Shown here piece by piece: positions 1 through 5,046 of a DNA stretch of 5,046 nt (the stretch's first letter is position 1; each line of letters opens with the position of its first letter). A program made the position numbers and the translations under genes. Under the pieces are notes generated by a model. The model saw only the letters and a list, made by a program, of their open reading frames with translations. It searched no databases and was not told where the DNA came from. This DNA is from Oscillospiraceae bacterium. Its GTDB lineage: Bacteria > Bacillota > Clostridia > Oscillospirales > Ruminococcaceae. Location of the stretch: assembly GCA_016303235.1 (NCBI GenBank), contig JAEDMB010000131.1:1-5046 (forward strand), given 5' to 3'.

Positions 1-269
1 ATGAAGGCTGTTTCAGAGTCTTTATATACGGAAACAAAGAGGAAAGAATTAAACGTGCTGTTGAAGAATACGGCGTTGATTCAAAAAAAGCAGAATCATT
101 CCTCAGAAAAACCGATAAAAGACGTGAAACTTTTTATAATTCAAATTCCGGCAGACTCTGGCATGATAAAGAACAGTATGAGCTTTGTCTTAACAGCTCC
201 GAACTCGGTGACGAACTCTGTGCGGAAATAATCGTTGAATCATTCAGAAAATTCAACGGCATTAAATAA
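1..269 (+). CDS. Cytidylate kinase-like family protein, C-terminal part (5' end outside window)
   Basis: This is the last 88 codons of a gene that begins before the window; full codons start at base 3 and the TAA is at 267-269. The fragment opens with VFIYG (residues 6-10), the end of a core beta strand of a P-loop kinase. RIKRAVEEYGV follows, then KTDKRRETFYNSNSGRLW (36-53), which resembles the basic lid segment. YELCLNSSELG (59-69) matches the late conserved YDLCLNSS-type motif of the Cytidylate_kin2 family. That family is predicted to transfer phosphate to CMP-like nucleotides, but its members in Clostridia are mostly uncharacterised and the real substrate is unknown. The P-loop lies upstream and cannot be checked. 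A longer-looking ATG frame (1-231) overlaps it but encodes a protein with no family character, so I reject that frame. The gene ends 43 bases before a strong terminator, so it is the last gene of its transcript. Confidence 0.85.
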   Translation, partial: EGCFRVFIYGNKEERIKRAVEEYGVDSKKAESFLRKTDKRRETFYNSNSGRLWHDKEQYELCLNSSELGDELCAEIIVESFRKFNGIK

Positions 270-312
270 TTATTCTGAAACTTTCTAATTTTTTATATTT
301 TATCTCTCTTTA

Positions 313-356
313 ACGATACCTGTCCGGCTGTGAAGCCTTGCAGGTATCGTTTTTTT
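313..356 (+). terminator. Rho-independent terminator
   Basis: A perfect 10-bp inverted repeat (ACGATACCTG at 313-322 with CAGGTATCGT at 341-350) is followed directly by a run of seven T (350-356). Inside the stem a 3x3 internal loop separates a second 4-bp helix (GGCT 326-329 with AGCC 334-337), closed by GTGA, a GNRA-type tetraloop. The minus-strand side has no T-run, so the terminator works in the plus direction only. It ends the cytidylate kinase-like transcript and insulates the downstream membrane-protein operon. Confidence 0.92.
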
Positions 357-365
357 ATGTATAAA
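338..365 (+). promoter_or_regulatory. Weak candidate promoter for the DUF421-DUF4363 operon
   Basis: A TATAAA box at 360-365 lies 16 bases after TTGCAG (338-343), which matches only three of six -35 positions and sits in the 3' arm of the terminator. A transcript from here would start near 372 and leave a leader of about 45 bases before the TTG at 417. The strong terminator just upstream implies that a promoter lies between about 340 and 400. A second box, TATAAAAT at 390-397, is too close to the ribosome binding site to serve. The exact site is a guess. Confidence 0.25.
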
Positions 366-401
366 TTTCCCGCATTGAGGAAAAATAAATATAAAATCAA
401 A

Positions 402-410
402 GTGGGGGAA
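402..410 (+). promoter_or_regulatory. Ribosome binding site that sets the TTG start of the DUF421 gene
   Basis: GTGGGGGAA has its core G-run at 404-408, eight bases before the TTG at 417. The in-frame ATG at 357 directly follows the terminator T-run and has no such site. The in-frame start at 330 lies inside the terminator hairpin. This site is therefore the main reason for placing translation initiation at 417. Confidence 0.75.
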
Positions 411-416
411 TATAAA

Positions 417-1109
417 TTGAACATAGTTCTTATACGTTCGGCAATACTCTACATTACTGTCATATTTGCAGTCAGGCTTATGGGAAAGCGTCAGCTCGGT
501 GAACTTCAGCCGTCAGAGCTTGTAATAACTATTCTTGTATCAAATATTGCAACTCTTGTCCTTGAAGATTTGAATATACCTCTTGCTGTCGGAATTGCTC
601 CCGTGCTTTCGCTTGTATGCTTTGAAGTCATTATGTCATGGGTTACTCTGAAATTTCCTAAAGTACGCTGTATAGTATCCGGCAGACCTAAAATTATCAT
701 CAGTGACGGAAAAATTGACCGTGAAGTTATGAACTCTCTGCGTTATTCGGTCGATGACCTTATGACTTCCCTGAGAGGAAACGATATTTTTTCCCTTGAA
801 GAAGTTCAGTATGCTATTGTTGAAACTACGGGAAGCCTTTCTGTAATGAAAAAACCGGCATATGATACGCCGGCAAGAAGTGATTTGAATCTTAATCCGA
901 AAGCTGTTGACCCTCCTCAGGTAATTATTTCAGACGGCAGACTTCTTGAAAAATCCCTTGAAACTATGAATCTTACAAAATACTGGCTTGACCGTATTCT
1001 TAAGAAAAAACAGATTAAAATTCAGGATATATTCATAATGACCGCTGACAAAACAGGCAGTTATTATATAGTTGAAAACAATCTCAAAGGAAAGGAAAAG
1101 CCAAGATAA
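417..1109 (+). CDS. DUF421 (YetF/YcaP-type) membrane protein
   Basis: This 230-residue protein has the family layout: a membrane part with three predicted helices (about 3-21, 34-51 and 57-79) followed by a cytoplasmic domain. Recognisable family blocks are RLMGKRQLGELQPSELV (20-36), GRPKIIISDGKI (89-100), LRYSVDDLMTSLR (108-120), VQYAIVETTGSLSV (130-143) and VIISDGRL (169-176). Function is poorly defined. Some DUF421 proteins in spore formers are linked to spore membrane properties, which should not be assumed here. The TTG start at 417 is chosen because it gives the usual family length, begins with a typical N-terminus (NIVLIRSAILY) and follows a good ribosome binding site. An upstream start would add a basic, non-conserved tail of up to 29 residues, the longest version overlapping the terminator. 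The stop at 1107-1109 is one base before the ATG of the DUF4363 gene, so the two are surely cotranscribed. Confidence 0.92.
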   Translation: MNIVLIRSAILYITVIFAVRLMGKRQLGELQPSELVITILVSNIATLVLEDLNIPLAVGIAPVLSLVCFEVIMSWVTLKFPKVRCIVSGRPKIIISDGKIDREVMNSLRYSVDDLMTSLRGNDIFSLEEVQYAIVETTGSLSVMKKPAYDTPARSDLNLNPKAVDPPQVIISDGRLLEKSLETMNLTKYWLDRILKKKQIKIQDIFIMTADKTGSYYIVENNLKGKEKPR

Positions 1110-1110
1110 T

Positions 1111-1488
1111 ATGAAAAGAGTTATAATAAGCCTTTGTATTCTTTCTGCAATGATAGGAATGGGAATTTTTTTCAATATAAAAGTATCGTCTGAATGTAAA
1201 AAGCTTATCGGACTTGTGGAACTTACTCAGCAAAGTATGGATTCCGGAAATAAGGAAGAAGCTATTAAATATATCGGGGATTTCAAATCCGAATGGGATT
1301 CTTTTTATAACATAGCTTTGTGTATAGTAAGGGGTGACAAGCTCTCTGAAATTGATAACTGTTATATAAGAATAGTCCCCCTTATCGAATCAAACAATGA
1401 TGAGCTTTCAGCGGAGCTTTCCGAACTCAAAAATATGCTGATTCGTACAAGAGAGAGCGAATTTCCTACAATATTGAATATATTATAA
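1111..1488 (+). CDS. DUF4363 family membrane-anchored protein
   Basis: This 125-residue protein starts with KR followed by one hydrophobic segment (about 3-22), a signal anchor with no lipobox. The remaining roughly 100 residues are charged and probably alpha-helical, and should lie outside the membrane if the anchor is N-in. Family-like features are the Trp at 62 in FKSEWDSF, the LSEID block (78-82), the AELSELKNML helix (101-110) and the C-terminal ILNIL. The function is unknown. In my recollection of Firmicutes genomes, DUF4363 genes often follow DUF421 genes, as here, which suggests that the products act together at the membrane. The ATG at 1111 is preferred over an in-frame TTG at 1072 inside the DUF421 gene: it follows purine-rich AAGGAAAGGAAAAG (1087-1100) and puts the hydrophobic segment at the N-terminus. 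The last six bases overlap the end of convergent dusB. Confidence 0.82.
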   Translation: MKRVIISLCILSAMIGMGIFFNIKVSSECKKLIGLVELTQQSMDSGNKEEAIKYIGDFKSEWDSFYNIALCIVRGDKLSEIDNCYIRIVPLIESNNDELSAELSELKNMLIRTRESEFPTILNIL

Positions 1489-2472
1489 AGAATGTTTTTT
1501 CTGAACTTCCAGAAATTCTTCTGCAAGCTGTTCAGCCTGTGCATATGATTCAAGAGAGTAGCATTTCGCTCTGAATTTTGCCGAACCATAATATCCGTTC
1601 ATATACCATGCTGAAATTTTTCTTGCTTCACGTATTGCAATATTTTCCGGCTTTTCGCTGAATTTCAGTATAAGCCGTATATGTTCAAGCATTATCTGCA
1701 TTTTGTATTCAGGAGAGGGTGGAATATATTCTCTGCCCTCATAATATGCTTTTATTTCATCGAATATAAAAGGATTTCCATAGCTTGCACGTCCTGTCAT
1801 AACAAGGTCACAGCCGGTTTTTTCGTACATATCAAGACAGGATTTCAAATCCTTTACATCTCCGTTGCCTATAACCGGAATTGATACGTTTTTTTTGACT
1901 TCCGAAATTATATTCCAGTCGGCTTCACCGCTGTAAAACTGTTCACGTGTTCTTCCGTGAACGGCTATTGCGGAAACTCCGGCGGATTCCATAGCCTTTG
2001 CAAATTCGACAGCGTTTTTTGAATTGTTATCCCACCCACTGCGGAATTTTACCGTAACAGGAATTTTTGATGCTTTAACAGCAGATTCCGCAACCGAAAA
2101 TGCAGTATTAATATCTTTCATAAGTGCCGAACCGCAACCGATATTTACTACTTTCGGTACGGGACAGCCCATATTTATATCGATTATATCGGGGTTAAAT
2201 TCGCTTACAATTTCAACTGCATGTGATATAAATTCAGGTTCAGAGCCGAAAATCTGTATTGACATAGGTCTTTCACAGTCGGTAACTGTGCAAAGCTCCT
2301 TAGTTTTGCGGTCGCTGTAACACAGACCTTTTGCGGATACCATTTCACTGACAACATAAGAAGCTCCGAATCTTCTGCAAATCGTTCTGTATGCACGGTC
2401 TGCAACGCTTGCCATAGGAGCTAAAGCGGAGGTCTTTTCTATTTTTACGTTTCCTATATTAACATACTGCAT
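1483..2472 (-). CDS. dusB: tRNA-dihydrouridine synthase B
   Basis: This FMN enzyme uses NADPH to reduce specific uridines in the tRNA D-loop to dihydrouridine. The 329-residue product is full length for bacterial DusB. It shows the TIM-barrel FMN-binding start LAPMASVADRAYR (17-29), SEMVSAKGL (42-50), IDINMGCPVPKVV (97-109) with the presumed catalytic Cys103, VTVKFRSGW (139-147), VHGRTREQFYSG (171-182), and the phosphate-binding segments GNGDV (202-206) and MTGRA (225-229). A smaller helical domain (about 245-329) would bind tRNA. The ATG at 2472 is two bases after the gtrA stop and is preceded by AGGGAAAAG inside the end of gtrA, so it is probably the last gene of the minus-strand operon. 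DusB is favoured over other Dus types by the GCPVPKV motif and the neighbouring residues typical of Firmicutes DusB. No terminator is visible after it. Confidence 0.95.
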   Translation of the reverse strand: MQYVNIGNVKIEKTSALAPMASVADRAYRTICRRFGASYVVSEMVSAKGLCYSDRKTKELCTVTDCERPMSIQIFGSEPEFISHAVEIVSEFNPDIIDINMGCPVPKVVNIGCGSALMKDINTAFSVAESAVKASKIPVTVKFRSGWDNNSKNAVEFAKAMESAGVSAIAVHGRTREQFYSGEADWNIISEVKKNVSIPVIGNGDVKDLKSCLDMYEKTGCDLVMTGRASYGNPFIFDEIKAYYEGREYIPPSPEYKMQIMLEHIRLILKFSEKPENIAIREARKISAWYMNGYYGSAKFRAKCYSLESYAQAEQLAEEFLEVQKKHSL

Positions 2473-2474
2473 AG

Positions 2475-2948
2475 TTATTTCTTTTCCCTGAATACAAATA
2501 TCTTGCTTATTATGTAATTAAGTATAAGCACTACTACATTTGCTGTAATTTTTGTAACCCAGTAATTTATGCCTATAAGCGAATATCCGAGCCACATCAT
2601 TACAGCCTCGACTATAAGAGTAAAAACTCGTCCGCCATAGAATGACACAGCCTCTGCAAAAATTTCCTTTGCATTTTCCGCATGCGATTCAAATACCCAT
2701 ATTCTGTTTGTAACATATGCAAAAGTTACGGCACAAATCCATGATACGACTGTACTTCCTGTACTTACAATTCCGTCACCGAATCCCGCATTTTCCAAGA
2801 GCATTTTTGAAATTCCGGCAGTAATAAAACTTACTGCGGTGGTAAGAACGCCGAATATAAGATAAAGCCATTTTTCTTCGTATTTATAATAAATATCCTG
2901 CAATGGCTTGGGAAGAATACTTACACACATTTTTATAAATTTATCCAT
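2475..2948 (-). CDS. GtrA-family four-helix membrane protein
   Basis: This 157-residue protein has a short cytoplasmic N-terminus and four predicted transmembrane helices (about 28-50, 60-81, 99-124 and 131-153). The two paired signature repeats of the family are visible: FAYVTNRIWVF (76-86) after helix 2 and NYIISKIFVFR (144-154) at the end of helix 4. GtrA-like proteins are thought to move polyprenyl-phosphate-linked sugars across the membrane for cell-surface glycosylation. That role is known for a few members and is inferred here. Such genes often sit beside a polyprenyl-phosphate glycosyltransferase, but none is present in this window. The ATG at 2948 has AAAGGA (2957-2962) eight bases upstream, overlapping the tsaD stop codon. 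Thirteen bases separate it from tsaD and two from dusB, which supports cotranscription. Confidence 0.9.
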   Translation of the reverse strand: MDKFIKMCVSILPKPLQDIYYKYEEKWLYLIFGVLTTAVSFITAGISKMLLENAGFGDGIVSTGSTVVSWICAVTFAYVTNRIWVFESHAENAKEIFAEAVSFYGGRVFTLIVEAVMMWLGYSLIGINYWVTKITANVVVLILNYIISKIFVFREKK

Positions 2949-2961
2949 TTTTATAATCCTT

Positions 2962-3978
2962 TCAGAAAGTTATATTGTCAATCGGCATAGTAGCATAAGC
3001 GTTAAGGGATTCATCGGCAGTAATTCCGGCAATATAGTTGTAATATCCCTGACTTGCAATCATAGCTCCGTTATCTCCGCAGAGATTTAATTTAGGCATA
3101 TAGAATTTATATCCCCTTTTAGTACATTCAGATTCAAAGGCGGAACGCACTCCCGAATTTGCCGAAACTCCTCCGGCAAGAGCTATTTTTTTGTATCCGA
3201 AATCTTCTGAAGCTTTCATAGTTTTCTGAACGAGAATTTCAGCAATAGTATGCTGTATGCTTGCAGAGAGATTATTTTTGTTTATCTCGATACCCTTTTG
3301 CTGTGCATTATGTAAAAGATTTACAACAGAAGTCTTAAGTCCCGAAAAACTGAAATCATATTCACTTCCTGCAACTTTCGGGTGAGGTAATTTATAGGCA
3401 TTGAAATCGCCGTTCTGTGATGCGTGGTCAATATGTATTCCGCCGGGGTATGGAAATCCCATGGCTCTTGCACATTTATCAAAACATTCTCCGGAGGCGT
3501 CATCACGTGTTCTTCCTATGACTTTAAATTCCGTATATGATTTGACTTCAATAATATGACTGTGTCCTCCGCTTGCCACAAGACATAAATAAGGCGGTTC
3601 AAGTTCGGGATATGTGAGATAATTGGTCGCAATATGTCCCGATATGTGATGTACCGGAACTAATGGTTTTCCTGTGGACATTGCAAGACCTTTTGCAAAG
3701 CTTACTCCGACAAGTAATGCTCCGATAAGTCCGGGGGAATATGTTACAGCTATTGCGTCCATATCTCCGAGAGATTTTCCGGAATCCTCAAGAGCCTTTT
3801 CAAGTACGGGAAGTATGTTTTCACAGTGACGGCGAGAAGCTATTTCAGGAACTACTCCGCCGTATTTTTTATGTTCTTCAATCTGCGTTGAAACTACGGA
3901 CGAAAGAATTTCCCGTCCGTCTCTTACTACGCTTATTGCTGTTTCATCGCATGAGCTTTCAATTCCGAGTATAAGCAT
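2962..3978 (-). CDS. tsaD: tRNA N6-adenosine threonylcarbamoyltransferase TsaD
   Basis: TsaD transfers the threonylcarbamoyl group from threonylcarbamoyl-AMP to A37 of ANN-decoding tRNAs, forming t6A. It normally works with TsaB and TsaE, with the intermediate made by TsaC/Sua5. The 338-residue product is full length for the ASKHA-fold family. Visible motifs are LGIESSCDETA (4-14), GGVVPEIASRRH (40-51), the metal-binding HHISGH with His111 and His115, VASGGHSH (134-141), SGECFDK (162-168), FSFSGLKTSV (209-218), AGGVSAN (268-274) and CGDNGAMIA (300-308) with the third metal ligand Asp302. The ATG overlaps the rimI stop by one base (TAATG). There is no good Shine-Dalgarno in the bases before it, so translational coupling to rimI is likely. 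All key residues are intact and the gene is probably essential. Confidence 0.97.
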   Translation of the reverse strand: MLILGIESSCDETAISVVRDGREILSSVVSTQIEEHKKYGGVVPEIASRRHCENILPVLEKALEDSGKSLGDMDAIAVTYSPGLIGALLVGVSFAKGLAMSTGKPLVPVHHISGHIATNYLTYPELEPPYLCLVASGGHSHIIEVKSYTEFKVIGRTRDDASGECFDKCARAMGFPYPGGIHIDHASQNGDFNAYKLPHPKVAGSEYDFSFSGLKTSVVNLLHNAQQKGIEINKNNLSASIQHTIAEILVQKTMKASEDFGYKKIALAGGVSANSGVRSAFESECTKRGYKFYMPKLNLCGDNGAMIASQGYYNYIAGITADESLNAYATMPIDNITF

Positions 3979-4433
3979 TATTTATTAATACCAGCTTTCT
4001 TTTTCATAATTATTGCGTTTTCAGTCGGATTTGAATAGAATCTTTTTCTGACCGAAATTTTTTCAAATCCTGATTTAAGATAAAGATTTATTGCATTGCT
4101 GTTTGATTCTCTTACTTCAAGGAAAATATCCTCTGTATCTTCGGGAATGATTTTTTCAAATTCGGATATAAGAGCTGTTGCGTATCCTTTACGGCGGTAT
4201 TCGGGAAGTACTGCAACATTAGTAATATCAGCCTCCCCGATTGCTGTATAAGCCGTGAGAAGTGCGGAAATTATTCCGTTATCCTCCTGAATGTAAAGAA
4301 CTATTCCGTTATCCTTTATTGATTCGGATTTGAAGCTTTCAGCAGACCAGCCGTCCGGAATACATATTTTTTCGCTATCAGCAAGCTTTGTGTATATATA
4401 TTCGGGAGTATTTTTATCAGCCCTTAGCATCAT
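3978..4433 (-). CDS. rimI: RimI-type GNAT N-acetyltransferase
   Basis: This 151-residue GNAT-fold enzyme would acetylate protein N-termini using acetyl-CoA; the classical RimI target is ribosomal protein S18. Motif A is clear: TNVAVLPEYRRKGYATALI (71-89), with the pyrophosphate-binding RRKGYA at 80-85. The block LEVRESNSNAINLYLKSGFE (105-124) is the RimI signature and carries the presumed catalytic Glu106 and Tyr118. The tail FYSNPTENAIIMKK also fits. The N-terminal 60 residues are weakly conserved, as is usual in GNATs, so the exact protein substrate is uncertain. The first ATG of a tandem ATGATG (4433) is preferred because AGGGGGG (4443-4449) lies nine bases upstream. The gene overlaps the end of polA by 17 bases and shares a TAATG junction with tsaD. 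The rimI-tsaD pairing matches Firmicutes such as Bacillus subtilis, where tsaE and tsaB precede the pair. Confidence 0.9.
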   Translation of the reverse strand: MMLRADKNTPEYIYTKLADSEKICIPDGWSAESFKSESIKDNGIVLYIQEDNGIISALLTAYTAIGEADITNVAVLPEYRRKGYATALISEFEKIIPEDTEDIFLEVRESNSNAINLYLKSGFEKISVRKRFYSNPTENAIIMKKKAGINK

Positions 4434-5046
4434 ACCAGCTTGCCCCCCTGTTTACATCTGCTATAAGCGGAACTCTCATTTTATATACATTAGTCATTTC
4501 ATCGTGAAGAATTTCCGATGCACGTCTGCTGTCCTTTTCATCGGATTCAACTATAAGCTCATCGTGAACCTGTAATATCAGATGTGCATTGAGATTTTCT
4601 TCCTTGAATTTTCTGTATACGTTAATCATAGCCATTTTAATCAAATCGGCGGAAGTTCCCTGTATCGGAGTATTCATGGCGATTCTTTTTCCGTCAGCCT
4701 TGATTTTCTTGTTTGATGATTTAAGCTCTGGAATATGTCTTTTTCTTCCGAACATTGTTGAAACTGTTCCGGATTTTTCTGCATTTTCAACGGTTCTTGT
4801 CATAAATTCCTTTACTTTCGGGTATTTTTTCATATACTGGTCAATATATTCCTGAGCTTTTTCGAGTGTTGTATTTATATCCTTTGAAAGTGAAAAAGCT
4901 CCGATTCCGTAAATAATTCCGAAATTTACCGCTTTTGCGGAACTTCTCATTTCCGGAGTAACCATTATAGGCGGAACGTCAAAAACCTGCGATGCCGTTG
5001 CAGTGTGAATATCTTCACCGCTGTTGAATGCTTTTATCATATTTTC
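4417..5046 (-). CDS. polA: DNA polymerase I, C-terminal polymerase domain (5' end outside window)
   Basis: This is the last 209 residues of a family A DNA polymerase, which fills gaps in DNA repair and removes RNA primers with its nuclease domains. The fragment starts in the fingers at IKAFNSGEDIHTATASQVF. The O-helix nucleotide-binding motif is intact: Arg34, Lys38, Phe42 and Tyr46 (fragment numbering, in RSSAKAVNFGIIYG) correspond to E. coli Arg754, Lys758, Phe762 and Tyr766. FGRKRHIPEL (99-108), AMNTPIQGTSADLIK (123-137) with Asn125 and Gln129, and motif C QVHDEL (159-164) with catalytic Asp162 complete the palm. The stop TGA is at 4417-4419 after a normal family ending. Motif A (DYSQIELR-like) and any 5'-3' and 3'-5' nuclease domains lie outside the window. 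It overlaps rimI by 17 bases, so it is the upstream member of the minus-strand operon as far as can be seen. Confidence 0.97.
   Translation of the reverse strand, partial: ENMIKAFNSGEDIHTATASQVFDVPPIMVTPEMRSSAKAVNFGIIYGIGAFSLSKDINTTLEKAQEYIDQYMKKYPKVKEFMTRTVENAEKSGTVSTMFGRKRHIPELKSSNKKIKADGKRIAMNTPIQGTSADLIKMAMINVYRKFKEENLNAHLILQVHDELIVESDEKDSRRASEILHDEMTNVYKMRVPLIADVNRGASWYDAKG
4443..4449 (-). promoter_or_regulatory. G-rich ribosome binding site that sets the rimI start
   Basis: On the minus strand AGGGGGG lies inside the 3' end of polA, nine bases before the first ATG (4433) of a tandem ATGATG. The spacing favours the first ATG; the second (4430) would have twelve bases. The site means rimI can be initiated on the polA-containing mRNA independently of polA termination. 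Confidence 0.7.

Noticed and set aside
390..397. TATAAAAT as a -10 box for the DUF421 operon.
   Set aside because: Transcription would start around 404, inside the ribosome binding site, leaving almost no leader. The best upstream -35 candidates match poorly.
930..1175. 81-codon minus-strand open frame spanning the DUF421/DUF4363 junction.
   Set aside because: It is antisense to two supported genes and has no family character. Its Phe/Leu-rich composition is typical of an antisense shadow of A-rich coding sequence.
1498..1515. Small hairpin (TTTCTG / CAGAAA) near the convergent gene ends, considered as a terminator.
   Set aside because: The stem is only six AT-rich base pairs inside the dusB coding end, and no T-run follows it on either strand (the T-run precedes it on the plus strand).
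2024..2320. 98-codon open frame on the plus strand opposite dusB.
   Set aside because: It lies wholly inside dusB on the opposite strand, has no recognisable family motif or convincing ribosome binding site, and is explained as a shadow of dusB codon use.
3988..4441. The same 10-base word (ATACCAGCTT) occurs at 3988-3997 and 4432-4441, near the starts of tsaD and rimI, flanking rimI.
   Set aside because: Several 10-base coincidences are expected by chance in a 5-kb window, and both copies overlap coding sequence. There is no target-site or longer repeat around them.
4589..4855. 88-codon hydrophobic open frame on the plus strand opposite polA, resembling a membrane protein.
   Set aside because: Its hydrophobicity results from reading the lysine- and glutamate-rich polA codons in antisense (giving Phe, Leu and Ile). 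The polA frame is fully conserved, and there is no independent support for the antisense frame.

Overview
The window reads as a fragment of a low-GC Firmicutes (Bacillota, class Clostridia) chromosome. This is inferred from the AT-rich coding sequence, the purine-rich Shine-Dalgarno sites, a TTG start, and the families present: a cytidylate kinase-like protein, a DUF421/DUF4363 membrane pair, and a RimI-TsaD pair. A ruminococcal/oscillospiral relative is a reasonable guess, but the sequence alone does not prove it. I found no tRNA, rRNA, CRISPR array, insertion sequence, phage gene or attachment site. The window looks like ordinary chromosomal backbone, densely packed with genes.

Plus-strand half (1-1488). 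The window opens inside the 3' end of a cytidylate kinase-like gene (to 269). It is followed by a strong intrinsic terminator (313-356). A short leader then precedes a two-gene operon. Its first gene is a DUF421 (YetF/YcaP-type) membrane protein, best started at a TTG at 417 behind a G-rich ribosome binding site. Its second is a small DUF4363 protein (1111-1488) with one N-terminal membrane anchor, separated from the first by a single base. The only non-coding stretch of any size in the window is 270-416 (147 bases).

Minus-strand half (1483-5046), in transcription order from the right edge: polA (3' part only), rimI, tsaD, a gtrA-family gene and dusB. These five genes overlap or lie within 13 bases of each other, so they probably form one operon. 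polA supplies the DNA polymerase I polymerase domain. RimI is an N-acetyltransferase usually found beside TsaD. TsaD is the catalytic subunit for the t6A37 tRNA modification. GtrA is a four-helix membrane protein of the polyprenol-sugar flippase type. DusB makes dihydrouridine in tRNA. Two members (tsaD, dusB) modify tRNA and rimI acts on proteins, so the cluster has a translation/tRNA-modification flavour with polA and gtrA added. The TsaD partners TsaB and TsaE are not in this window.

The two halves converge: the DUF4363 gene and dusB overlap by six bases, their stop codons abut, and no terminator is visible between them. I see no clear candidate for a novel biological system. The most open biology is the uncharacterised DUF421-DUF4363 pair. 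Other points worth a look are the tail-to-tail overlap, the unusual polA-rimI-tsaD order, and a misleading out-of-frame ORF at the left edge.
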